The notes beneath the pieces were generated by a model that saw only the letters and a program-made list of their open reading frames with translations, did not search any database and had not been told where the DNA came from. Below, one piece after another: positions 7,017-14,589 of a stretch of DNA of 25,705 nucleotides. Within the stretch, counting starts at the first letter, position 1, and each line of letters begins with the position of its first letter. A program made the position numbers and the translations under genes. Source of the stretch: CAG-390 sp964384555 (GTDB taxonomy: Bacteria > Bacillota > Clostridia > Oscillospirales > CAG-272); NCBI GenBank assembly GCA_964384555.1, contig CAYLLA010000021.1:1-25705 (forward strand), written 5' to 3'.

Positions 7017-8678
7017 CTCGCCCAAGATCTCGGCGACCTTAAGATATTCGGCGGTGATGGATATCTCCTCCGCGTCATGCGAAAAGGTCACAAGCACGCC
7101 GCCGCGCAGGCTGTTATGGTAGGCAAAGCGCCCGCCAAGTCCCGGCGACCTGTAGCCGATCGACCCTGCGGAGGCTATGGCGATGTCCCCGCCCGTGATA
7201 TCGATATTCCCTGTGCCGTCGCAATCCACCACAAGGCTCACGCCGGCGCGGAGCATCCGCTCGATGCCGCTCCTGCCGCCGATAAGCTCGGCCTCGTCAA
7301 TTTCCAAACGCTCACCGTCATCCTCCTCGGCGATCTCACATTCTCCAAAATCGCCGCAGGTGACAACGCACAGGGGCACGGGGGCGTTCCCCGCGGCCTC
7401 GATCTGCTCGGCGCAGACCTCGGATGTGCGGCCGCTGTTGCCTTTCATCTCACTGCCGCCGACAAGCCAAATGCCGCCGGCCAGCTCTCCCATGCTGATC
7501 TCGATGAGCGAGCCGTCGCCGAGTCCTATACAGCCCTCGGTGGCCGCCACGACCTCATTTTGCATCACTGCGGGAAGCTCCTCGCCGTCCGCCGCATCCT
7601 CGGCGGCCCCGATAAAGCTCCAGCTGATGCCGCGTGCATTCAGCGGCGCGGCAATGGCCGCCCATGCCGCACGCAGCTCGGCGCGGTCTCCCGCCCCTGC
7701 CGAGAGCTTGCCGGTAAAGATGACAAGATCCGGCTCGGCTTCATCAAGCAGTGCCTCGATGGCGGCCAGCGAATGCTCATCGGCATCCGGCGCGGCAAGC
7801 ACCAGAGTGCGCACCTCACGCTTATCGCCAAGCTGATTTTTTGATATCGTAATTCCGCCCTCCGACTCCTTGGCGACATCGATACGGAAGTTTGAATAGC
7901 CGGAGAGGACCGCGTTAAGATCCGGCGAGTTGATACCGTCCTTGTTGACGGCCACGGCAGAGGCGGAATCACCGTTGTAATTGCTGAGGAAGCGGTCTAT
8001 GCCCGCCGCCGCGCCCTCACTGCCGAAGGCCTCGATTATCAGGTCGCCGCGGCTGTTGAAATATGTACGAAAGCCGTCAGCCCCCACCGAATAATAGGCA
8101 TCGGTATAGTCGGTCTCGGACAGCTCGGTATGCCCGATGACTATCGCGCCGCCATCCCGCTCGCGGTCGGTACCCGCATCGGCGGATATCACGGCCATGG
8201 CATCGGCGGCGGGGATAAGCCTTGCGGCGTAGCCGTATCTGTCATACAGCTCACCCGCCAGCTCGCGTGCCGCATCAAGCGACCACTCGCTGCCCGGATT
8301 ATCACGATAGATGATATCAAGGCTCACGCTCTCATGCGCATCCGCCGCGCCGACGGCTTGGTCATCATCGGCGTTCATTACCATCATCTCGCCCGCGGCA
8401 GGGAAAAGTCCTATTGCCATGGCGGTAAAGATCACAGCCCCCGCCGCGCGGAAGACACTGCCCGCCGCGCGGGCTTGAAGCATTTTGTTGACGGCCGATA
8501 TTACGGCAATGGATATTCGACGCGCAAATATCGCCGCCATTTTGAAGAGATTCATAGATCGATCGGTCTTGACCCAAAAGGGTAGCCTTTCCTTTGATTT
8601 TCCGCTTTCGCGGAGCTTGTGTTGTTTTCCTATATTAATATATAGGATATATCGGTTGCACGGGTGTGCATCAGTCAT
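7014..8678 (-). CDS. Membrane-anchored degenerate calcineurin-like phosphoesterase (probable pseudoenzyme)
   Basis: The product has up to 554 residues. Residues ~74-96 are a membrane or signal helix. Residues ~118-235 resemble the alpha/beta domain that precedes hydrolase domains in several Clostridia proteins (AIVIGHTELSET ... GDLIIEAFGS). Residues ~288-552 follow the fold order of a calcineurin-like phosphoesterase, for example EAEPDLVIFTGKL and APLNARGISWSFI. Every expected metal motif is altered: D-x-H reads APDAD, GD reads GK, GNHD reads GAAED, and the final GHDH region reads DCDGTGNID. Hence my view that it is a non-catalytic relative; an alignment is needed. The ATG at 8678 overlaps the prkC stop by 8 nt with GAGG close upstream. 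Met 42 (8555) is an alternative start, since residues 1-41 include an AT-rich palindromic stretch and look unlike coding sequence. Confidence 0.72.
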   Translation of the reverse strand: MTDAHPCNRYILYINIGKQHKLRESGKSKERLPFWVKTDRSMNLFKMAAIFARRISIAVISAVNKMLQARAAGSVFRAAGAVIFTAMAIGLFPAAGEMMVMNADDDQAVGAADAHESVSLDIIYRDNPGSEWSLDAARELAGELYDRYGYAARLIPAADAMAVISADAGTDRERDGGAIVIGHTELSETDYTDAYYSVGADGFRTYFNSRGDLIIEAFGSEGAAAGIDRFLSNYNGDSASAVAVNKDGINSPDLNAVLSGYSNFRIDVAKESEGGITISKNQLGDKREVRTLVLAAPDADEHSLAAIEALLDEAEPDLVIFTGKLSAGAGDRAELRAAWAAIAAPLNARGISWSFIGAAEDAADGEELPAVMQNEVVAATEGCIGLGDGSLIEISMGELAGGIWLVGGSEMKGNSGRTSEVCAEQIEAAGNAPVPLCVVTCGDFGECEIAEEDDGERLEIDEAELIGGRSGIERMLRAGVSLVVDCDGTGNIDITGGDIAIASAGSIGYRSPGLGGRFAYHNSLRGGVLVTFSHDAEEISITAEYLKVAEILGE

Positions 8679-11280
8679 TGACCTCGCCGTCGGGATCGGG
8701 TTCCGGCTCGATAACCGGCTCGGTAACAGGCTCGGTAACAGGCTCGGTGACAGGCTCGGTGGCGGGAGGTGTCGATGTCCCCGCGGAGACGGTGAGCATC
8801 ACTATCTCCTCCCACTCGCGCTCGTGCAGGCTCTCCCCGCCCTCCGGCGACTGATCTATCACCGTGCCGGCAGGCAGCGGCGACTCGACCTCGGTAATAT
8901 ACCAGATGAGCTTTGCCGCAAACAGGCGTTCCTTGGCCTCGCTAAGTGTCAGACCCATAACATCCGGCACGGTAAGCACCGCCATGTTGTTGGTGTATTC
9001 CTCCCCGCCGCTGACGGTCACATCCACAGTTATCTCACCCGGGTAGCCGCTGACCGTCACGCCCTGCGGTGTCATTTGGTCAATGACCGTGCCTGCGGGC
9101 TTATCACTGCGCACATACCAGATATATCCGATATCCGCGCCGTAGAGCGCCAGTGTCTCCCGCGCGCCCGCCAGCGTTTTGCCGGTGATGCGCGGCATTA
9201 TAAAGCTGACCGCAGTGGGCGTGTAATTTTTGCCCGCGCTTATCGTCAGCACAACGCTTTCGGTATCCGGATCTATCGAATACCCAAAGCCCGCGCTTAT
9301 CTCTGTGCTTCCGCCGGGGGATTGTGCAATAACGGTTCCAAGCGGCAACTCACTTGCCGCACTGCGCACACGCGCCGCGCGCAGACCATATGTAGCCAGC
9401 AGAGCCACCGCATCGGTGCGGCTCATGCCGGTAACATCCGGAATAAACTCGGTAGCATGCTCCGCACCGCCGCTGACGGCAAAGCTTACGGGGTCGATGC
9501 CGGGGATGGCCTCACTGCCCTCCGCCGGGTATTGCCCAAGTACCGTGCCTATCGGCTGAGGCGAGCGGGTGTATATCACCTCGCCTACCGTAAGGCCAAG
9601 CTCGCCGAGCTTGGTCATGACTGCCGCCTCGCCAAGCCCCACAAAGCTTGGCAGCTCAACACTGCCGACGGCGCCGGAGATCCTGCCGCGGCTGACACGC
9701 ACCGTGACCTCACTGCCCGCGATAAGGCGAGCGCCCGGGGCGGGGTCTGTCATTATCACATAACCCGATTGAACGGCGGCGTTTGCCTCCTCTACCACCT
9801 TAACGATAAAGCCCATGCCGCGCAGCTCGCTTTTGGCGGTGCGCCAGTCGCTGATGGTGTAATCCGGCATTGTAAGCATTTGCGGGCCGAGGCTGAGCGT
9901 TATATTTACCGTGCAGGGGACTTTTTTGTGCGAGCCTGCTGTGGGATACTGCTCGATGGCACAGCCCGCCGCGGCATCCTCCGAATATTGCTCGTCATAG
10001 ACCAGCACCACATCTCCATCGCGCAGACCCTGCCGCTCAAGCTCGCCGCGAAGCAGCTCGGCGCACATCTCGCGGTCAAGACCCGAAAACTCGGGTATCT
10101 TAACGCCAAGCGTTTTGGTGGTCATGCCGCCAACGACCTGATCGAATGCGTAGAAAAGCGATACAAGACCCACAATGAGCAGTGCAAACGCCACGCCCAT
10201 GATTATCGGCGTCATTGATCTTGAGGGCTTGTTTTGTGCGCGATTGCGGCTTGACCGCTTAAATGCCTCGATACGCGCGGGGCTGTAAACACTGCGGGAG
10301 GGATCCTTTTTGATCCTGCGCAGCTCGCGCAGCATATCCGCCGCCGAGCGATAACGCTTTTGCGGCTTTTTTTCCATGGCGTAAAGGATGAGCTGTTCAA
10401 GCCCGCGCGGCACATCCTTTGATACCTTATGCGGCGGCTCGGGGCGGTCGTTCATATGCATGAGAACAACGGATATCGGGCTTTCGTCATCAAACGGCAG
10501 CCTGCCCGTCAGCATCTCGTACATCATAACGCCGAGGGAATAAAGGTCACTGCGCTCGTCCGCGGCGCAGTTTTGCGCCTGCTCGGGGCTGATATAGTAA
10601 ACGGTGCCTACCGTTTTATCCGAGCTATCCGAGCTATCAGAGCTGCCGGAGCCGCCCGCGCTCGCCGAGCCGTCTTTTTTGTCTTTATCTTTATCTTTAT
10701 TTTTGTCTTTGGCTTTATCCTGCAGGAGCGCATCCGCCGATGCCGCCGCGCCCTTGGGAAGCTTGGCAATGCCAAAGTCCATCACCTTGACAGCGCCGTC
10801 CTTGAGCAGCATTATATTTTGCGGCTTTATATCACGGTGGATGACTCCCCTTGAGTGCGCGTGCACGAGCGCCGAGAGTATCTGCTCGGTATACGCAATG
10901 ATCTCACGCGGCGGCAGTGCACCGCGCTTATCCATATACGCGCGAAGAGATACGCCCTCAACATACTCCATTACAAGATATTTATGCTCGGTATCCACCG
11001 AAACATCATGGATATCCACAATATTGGGGTGGGATAGCATTGAAACGGCTCGCGATTCGTTTAAAAAGCGCTCTACCGCCTCACGCTCGCCGGCTATCTC
11101 GTCACGCAGCATTTTGATGGCAACGGTGCGATCTCCCTGTGTGTCATACGCGCGGAAGACCACCGACATGCCGCCGGTGCCGAGTATCTTTTCAAGCCTG
11201 TACCTGCCGTCAAGCAGAGTTTGGGCGTATTTTTCAAATATATATTTTTCAAACGGTAAGGATGATCTTGAATTTTCCAT
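8671..11280 (-). CDS. prkC: PASTA-domain Ser/Thr protein kinase (PrkC/PknB type)
   Basis: The 869-residue single-pass membrane kinase senses muropeptide or lipid II through its outer PASTA domains. The kinase domain covers residues ~27-312: glycine loop LGTGGMSV, K56, HRDIKPQN (148-155), DFG (168-170), YYISPEQ (228-234). Between DFG and SPE lies an unusual ~45-residue Lys/Asp- then Ser/Asp-rich insertion. The membrane helix is at about 358-380. Six PASTA-like repeats follow (starting near VKIPEF, LTMPDY, VELPSF, EFIPDV, FIMPRI and LTVPDV), then a TEPV-repeat tail ending DGEVND. The ATG at 11280 has only a weak GGAA upstream. Its partner phosphatase gene lies upstream, separated by 531 nt rather than overlapping it as in most relatives. 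Confidence 0.96.
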   Translation of the reverse strand: MENSRSSLPFEKYIFEKYAQTLLDGRYRLEKILGTGGMSVVFRAYDTQGDRTVAIKMLRDEIAGEREAVERFLNESRAVSMLSHPNIVDIHDVSVDTEHKYLVMEYVEGVSLRAYMDKRGALPPREIIAYTEQILSALVHAHSRGVIHRDIKPQNIMLLKDGAVKVMDFGIAKLPKGAAASADALLQDKAKDKNKDKDKDKKDGSASAGGSGSSDSSDSSDKTVGTVYYISPEQAQNCAADERSDLYSLGVMMYEMLTGRLPFDDESPISVVLMHMNDRPEPPHKVSKDVPRGLEQLILYAMEKKPQKRYRSAADMLRELRRIKKDPSRSVYSPARIEAFKRSSRNRAQNKPSRSMTPIIMGVAFALLIVGLVSLFYAFDQVVGGMTTKTLGVKIPEFSGLDREMCAELLRGELERQGLRDGDVVLVYDEQYSEDAAAGCAIEQYPTAGSHKKVPCTVNITLSLGPQMLTMPDYTISDWRTAKSELRGMGFIVKVVEEANAAVQSGYVIMTDPAPGARLIAGSEVTVRVSRGRISGAVGSVELPSFVGLGEAAVMTKLGELGLTVGEVIYTRSPQPIGTVLGQYPAEGSEAIPGIDPVSFAVSGGAEHATEFIPDVTGMSRTDAVALLATYGLRAARVRSAASELPLGTVIAQSPGGSTEISAGFGYSIDPDTESVVLTISAGKNYTPTAVSFIMPRITGKTLAGARETLALYGADIGYIWYVRSDKPAGTVIDQMTPQGVTVSGYPGEITVDVTVSGGEEYTNNMAVLTVPDVMGLTLSEAKERLFAAKLIWYITEVESPLPAGTVIDQSPEGGESLHEREWEEIVMLTVSAGTSTPPATEPVTEPVTEPVTEPVIEPEPDPDGEVND
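8704..8763 (-). repeat. 12-nt tandem repeat encoding the TEPV tail of PrkC
   Basis: Five near-identical 12-mers (CGGCTCGGTAAC and variants on the plus strand) encode TEPV/IEPV units at the extracellular C-terminus of the kinase. Unit length is a multiple of three, so copy-number change keeps the frame. Confidence 0.9.
10615..10755 (-). repeat. Low-complexity insertion in the PrkC activation segment
   Basis: The plus strand shows a CTTTAT hexamer run (about 10682-10700) encoding DKDKDK and a 9-nt repeat ATCCGAGCT (about 10619-10646) encoding SSD units. Together they code for residues ~176-222, between DFG and the SPE motif. Confidence 0.85.
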
Positions 11281-11454
11281 TTTATCGTTCCGGTGCCGCG
11301 CGGCTCTTTGTGATCCTTCTTTTTTTCATATTCGGGGATATTACGTTGTTCGTATGCTGTGTGCTTTCTGTTAATATTGAAATAATTTATCCTTATATTC
11401 GATAATCAGCCCTGATCGTGCGTTTTTTACAGTTTCAATGTTGATCCTGCTTCC

Positions 11455-11534
11455 AATATAGACAGCTTATTCATAGTGCACAGCCCATCTCATCCGTCAG
11501 CCTGCGGCTGACACCTTCTCCCACTGGAGAAGGC
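11455..11534 (-). repeat. 80-nt repeat, inverted relative to the copy at 12989-13068
   Basis: Read on the minus strand it contains hairpin CCTTCTCC-agtg-GGAGAAGG, hairpin GTCAGCC-gca-GGCTGAC, then GGATGAG and GGGCTGTGCACTATG. I count 7 mismatches and no gap against the other copy. It lies in the 531-nt prkC/stp1 gap (11281-11811). The AT-rich part 11281-11454 next to prkC shows no gene and no promoter I can defend. Confidence 0.88.
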
Positions 11535-11589
11535 TATCATCGTGCCTGCTTACATACAGCAAAGCCTATTTAACAGTAGTATCAAGACG

Positions 11590-11693
11590 ATTAAATTTTT
11601 CTTTCTGCATGTCATTCAGATAAAGCTTGAAGCCTCGCCAAGCCTTCCCCGGCGGGGGAAGGGGGACCGCGCAAGCGGTGGATGAGGTGTACG
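11590..11693 (-). repeat. Dispersed composite repeat copy (variant stems)
   Basis: The plus strand shows CTCGCCAAGC (11634-11643), hairpin CCTTCCCC-ggcg-GGGGAAGG (11643-11662), hairpin CCGC-gcaa-GCGG (11667-11678) and GGATGAGGTG. Block order matches the other copies, but the second stem is a different sequence of the same shape. Confidence 0.75.
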
Positions 11694-11811
11694 GCGGCAA
11701 TGTTTGTTAGCGCTAAATTCCGCCTGTGCTGCTTGCAAAGACTTTTTGTTAAGATTTGATCTATACTATTATCCGACCGTTCCCACCCGAATTATGTATT
11801 TAAATTGAAGC

Positions 11812-12585
11812 TTAAAGCTCGGCTATAAGTACTGTTATGTTATCCGGTCCGCCGGCGGTGTTGGCAAGCTCCACAAGCCCGCGTGCCTTTTCGGCAAGCG
11901 TGCCGCCATCCCGCACGACCGTCATTATTATCTCGTCACTTACGCACCCGCTGAGTCCGTCGGTGCAAAGCAGCAGCCAACGGCCGCCCGCGCCCGCCGT
12001 GATATCAAGCGAGCGGATATCCGGGCGCACGGTATCGTCAATGCCGACCGCGCGTGTTATCACATTGCGCACCGGGGAGACACGCGCCTCCTCGGCGCTC
12101 ATCTCGCCTATATCAACAAGATGCTGAACATATGAATGATCATGTGTGATCTGGGTGATGGAATCCCGCCTGATGTCATACATGCGGCTGTCACCGATAT
12201 TGAGGTAATACCCGCCCACACCCGGACAGATAAGGAGCGCAACGAGCGTTGTACCCATGCCCGCAAGCTCGCGGTCGCCATCGGCGGCGGAGCGCACGGC
12301 GTTGTTGGCAAGCACCGCACCGCGCTCAAGCGCATGCTTCATGGCGGATGCCGCGGGGAGCGGCGCATCCTCGCCGTTTGTACCTGCAGTGGGCAGAGCA
12401 TCCCTTACTGCGCCAACAAAGACATCGCGTGCGGTGGCGGCGGCAGTCGCGCCTCCCGCGTGACCGCCCATACCGTCGCACACAACGCAAAGCGTGGCGC
12501 GGCCGAGGGTGTATATTCCAAAGCAGTCCTGATTTTCGGCTCTGCGCGAGCCGATATCGGTCAGTCCGTAGCAATTAAGTGACAT
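11812..12585 (-). CDS. stp1: PP2C-family Ser/Thr protein phosphatase
   Basis: The 257-residue cytosolic metal-dependent phosphatase is the usual partner of PrkC and removes phosphate from the kinase and its substrates. Motifs in order: TDIGSRRAENQD (9-20, first Asp/Arg site), CDGMGGHAGG (35-44, Asp ligand), MGTTLVA, YLNIGDSRMY, ITRAVG, LLCTDGLSG and GGPDNITVL near the C-terminus. All the expected metal Asp residues are present. The start is firm, with AGGAG seven bases upstream of ATG. It is isolated between two repeat-filled gaps (531 and 855 nt) and flanked by an 80-nt inverted repeat, unlike the tight rlmN-stp-prkC arrangement known from other Bacillota, so it probably has its own promoter here. 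Confidence 0.96.
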   Translation of the reverse strand: MSLNCYGLTDIGSRRAENQDCFGIYTLGRATLCVVCDGMGGHAGGATAAATARDVFVGAVRDALPTAGTNGEDAPLPAASAMKHALERGAVLANNAVRSAADGDRELAGMGTTLVALLICPGVGGYYLNIGDSRMYDIRRDSITQITHDHSYVQHLVDIGEMSAEEARVSPVRNVITRAVGIDDTVRPDIRSLDITAGAGGRWLLLCTDGLSGCVSDEIIMTVVRDGGTLAEKARGLVELANTAGGPDNITVLIAEL

Positions 12586-12634
12586 TGGTAGCTCCTTTCA
12601 CGCATGATGCGCCAATGCGTGGCGGCAGTATATG

Positions 12635-12640
12635 ATTATA
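12635..12640 (-). promoter_or_regulatory. Possible -10 element for stp1
   Basis: A perfect TATAAT lies on the minus strand 50 nt upstream of the stp1 start. The -35 region at the expected distance is a poor match, so this is only a candidate. Confidence 0.35.
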
Positions 12641-12704
12641 CCGCCTTAAATTGACCTTGATTTTGCGAAAAGATTATTAGGATGGAAATAAATATGATCT
12701 GAGG

Positions 12705-12790
12705 GGGGCTTGGCGAGAGTTCGTTCTTCTGCATATAGCCGCAAACGATAGCGATATCTGTCGTTGCGGGCGACCGCAGGTCGCCCTACT
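12705..12790 (+). repeat. Dispersed composite repeat with GGGCGACC hairpin
   Basis: GGCTTGGCGAGAGT is followed by GCGATATCTGTCGTTGC and hairpin GGGCGACC-gca-GGTCGCCC (12768-12786). This is one of three copies of that hairpin in the window. It lies in the 855-nt stp1/rlmN gap (12586-13440), which holds only repeats. Confidence 0.85.
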
Positions 12791-12828
12791 GCGATGTAAC
12801 ATCTAAAAAAATACGAAAGTTATCGAAC

Positions 12829-12884
12829 AATCCCTCCGACCTCGCTATGCTCGGCCACCTCCCTTTGCACAAGGGAGGCTTTTT
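12829..12884 (+). repeat. Terminator-like repeat block
   Basis: CCCTCCGACCTCGC is followed by hairpin CCTCCCTT-tgcac-AAGGGAGG (12858-12878) and CTTTTTATT. Its shape is that of a plus-strand terminator, but no plus-strand gene precedes it. It is more likely another module of the repeat family. Confidence 0.6.
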
Positions 12885-12896
12885 ATTAATGCGAAC

Positions 12897-13068
12897 ATAG
12901 TACGAAGCCATATAGACAACGGTAGATATCAAAACATTAAAATCTTACTTTCTATATGCCTATAAATTAAGGTTCAGACTCTTGCCAAGCCTTCCCCAGT
13001 GGGGGAAGGTGTCAGCCGCAGGCTGACGGATGAGGTGGGCTGTGCACTATGTACGTGCTGTCTATATT
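12897..13068 (+). repeat. Inverted composite repeat and 80-nt stp1-flanking arm
   Basis: The left part is the reverse complement of the AAAGCAAGATTTT / TTTTGATATCTACCGTT block. Then come CTTGCCAAGC (12981-12990), hairpin CCTTCCCC-agtg-GGGGAAGG (12990-13009), hairpin GTCAGCC-gca-GGCTGAC (13011-13027) and GGATGAGGTGGG. Positions 12989-13068 match 11455-11534 in inverted orientation. A decayed further copy seems to lie at about 13120-13165. Confidence 0.88.
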
Positions 13069-13248
13069 AGGAGCACACTCGATATGGGAGCCGGCGCTCG
13101 CGCCTGAGGGATTGTCAGTTCTTGCTTTCTATATGTCTACAAGTTAAAGCTGCGACTCTCGCCTACAGACGGTGAGAAAAGCATCATCCATCGTTTTCAG
13201 CAGGAGCAAGCCCCGCCCTACGGAGTTGGTACGTAGCCGTAAAAGAAC

Positions 13249-13318
13249 GCGATATCTGTCGTTGCGGGCGACCGCAGGTCGCCCCTACGGTGAAGATCAG
13301 AAAAAATACATTCAATTT
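13249..13318 (+). repeat. Composite repeat with GGGCGACC hairpin, second close copy
   Basis: GCGATATCTGTCGTTGC, hairpin GGGCGACC-gca-GGTCGCCC (13266-13284), CTACGG and the AT-rich stretch AAAAAATACATTCAATTTGA match 6915-6990 with few differences. It leads directly into the mini-hairpin array, as the first copy does. Confidence 0.88.
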
Positions 13319-13443
13319 GAAATCCGCTCTGCGGATTTCTTCCGCGATCATCGCCGCAGGCGATGCATATAATCAAGCACCAAAGGTGCTTGTATATCAT
13401 CCGCGCGAAGCGCGGCATATCATCACGCGCAGCGTGTATATCA
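13319..13443 (-). repeat. Array of five mini-hairpins with fixed 8-nt linkers
   Basis: Stems, all with 3-nt loops: GAAATCCGC-tct (13319-13339), CATCGCC-gca (13349-13365), CAAGCACC-aaa (13374-13392), CCGCGC-gaa (13401-13415), CACGC-gca (13424-13436). The last four linkers are each exactly 8 nt: CATATAAT, TATATCAT, CATATCAT, TATATCAC. The last linker contains the rlmN stop codon (13441-13443). Confidence 0.9.
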
Positions 13444-14589
13444 CTCGCTCTCCGCGCGGCGAAGCTGTCCGCAGGCGGCATCGATATCCGGCCCCAAGCG
13501 GCGGCGGACGGTGGCGCGTATGGCGTGCGCCTCAAGCTCCGCCGCAAAGCGGGCTATCTCGGCGCGGGTGGGCGGCCCGAGCCCGGTCTCGCGCACGGGA
13601 TTTACCGGGATAAGGTTTACATGTATCGGCATGCCCTCCCCCTGCCGCCGCAGTGAGCGGTTGAGCAGGTCGGCAAGCTGCAAAGCATCCGCCTTTGAGG
13701 CATTTTTGCCCTTGATAAGGGTATATTCAAAGGATATCCGCCGCCCCGTGATGCCGTAATAGTAGCGACAGGCGGACATAAGCTCGGCTATGGGATAGCG
13801 GCGATCCACCGGCATTATGGCGGCGCGAGTCTCATCAGTCGGCGCGTGCAGGGAGATGGACAGGGTGATGGGCAGTCGCTCCTCCGCCAGCCGCCTGATG
13901 CCGTCCGCCAGACCGCAGGTTGAAAGGGATATATGCCTGTACCCTATATCCAGCCCGCGGCGGTCGTTGACCAGGTGCAAGAATCTTATTACGTTTTTGT
14001 AGTTATCCAGCGGCTCGCCAATGCCCATCATAACGATATTATCCACCCGCTCGCCGCTGTCGGCGGTAACGGCTATGACCTGCCCCAGTATCTCGCCCGC
14101 GGTAAGATCACGCACACGCCCGCCGATGGTGGAGGCGCAAAAGGCACAGCCCATGCGGCAGCCCACCTGCGAGGATACGCAAACGGTGTTGCCGTGCTCG
14201 TAGCGCATGAGCACCGTTTCAACACACGCACCGTCAGCCATCCTAAAGAGATATTTTGCAGTGCCGTCCACCGCCGAGATCTGGCGGCGCACGACCTCGG
14301 GCAGATGATAGGGCGCGATCGCCACCAGCCGCTCGCCGAGTGCGCGGGGCACGCCGGGGATAGAGAGCGGGGACTTTGCCCGCGCCAGACCCTTAAATAT
14401 CTGCTCGGCGCGGTATTTCGGCTCGCCAAGCGAGAGGATCAGCTCCTCAAGCTCGGAATATTCATAGGAGAGCAGGTCGGGCGGAGGGTCGCCCGCCGCC
14501 GCGGCTTTTTCTTTATCTGTTAGATTTAAATTTAAATCGGAAGCTTTCAATTGTTCTTTTTCTTTTTTATTCTCGTCCATCGGTGTCAT
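13441..14589 (-). CDS. rlmN: 23S rRNA (adenine2503-C2)/tRNA A37 methyltransferase
   Basis: The 382-residue radical SAM enzyme methylates C2 of A2503 in 23S rRNA and A37 in some tRNAs. The iron-sulfur Cys triad is C144-x3-C148-x2-C151 (GCRMGCAFC). Other family marks are MGIGEPLDN, LSTCGL, SISLHAPTDE, RRISFEYTLIKG, HVNLIPVNP and the C-terminal DIDAACGQL holding the methyl-carrying Cys. An N-terminal extension of about 38 residues is charged and probably disordered. The start is set by an ATGA overlap with rsmB and GAGGT five bases upstream. Its stop codon lies inside the first linker of a mini-hairpin array. Confidence 0.97.
   Translation of the reverse strand: MTPMDENKKEKEQLKASDLNLNLTDKEKAAAAGDPPPDLLSYEYSELEELILSLGEPKYRAEQIFKGLARAKSPLSIPGVPRALGERLVAIAPYHLPEVVRRQISAVDGTAKYLFRMADGACVETVLMRYEHGNTVCVSSQVGCRMGCAFCASTIGGRVRDLTAGEILGQVIAVTADSGERVDNIVMMGIGEPLDNYKNVIRFLHLVNDRRGLDIGYRHISLSTCGLADGIRRLAEERLPITLSISLHAPTDETRAAIMPVDRRYPIAELMSACRYYYGITGRRISFEYTLIKGKNASKADALQLADLLNRSLRRQGEGMPIHVNLIPVNPVRETGLGPPTRAEIARFAAELEAHAIRATVRRRLGPDIDAACGQLRRAESE

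Noticed and set aside
8556..8670. Riboswitch between prkC and the phosphoesterase-like gene
   Set aside because: Two small hairpins and an AT-rich palindrome are present, but I could not match them to any aptamer consensus I know, and an upstream start codon may make this region coding.
8485..10218. Long plus-strand open frame (577 codons) opposite prkC
   Set aside because: It is the antisense shadow of the kinase/PASTA gene, has no family motif, and arises from GC-rich codon bias. The same applies to the other long opposite-strand frames, such as 24255-25574 and 1907-3337.
11281..11331. Short basic leader peptide (15 codons) ending just before the prkC start
   Set aside because: It has an ATG on the minus strand and a stop one base before the prkC ATG, but no ribosome site. 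It is too short to distinguish from chance.
12858..12884. Functional plus-strand terminator
   Set aside because: The shape is right, but no plus-strand gene ends there and the block sits among repeats, so I call it a repeat module.
13319..13443. CRISPR array
   Set aside because: Regular units are present, but the constant part is only 8 nt, the variable parts are palindromes, and no cas gene is present.
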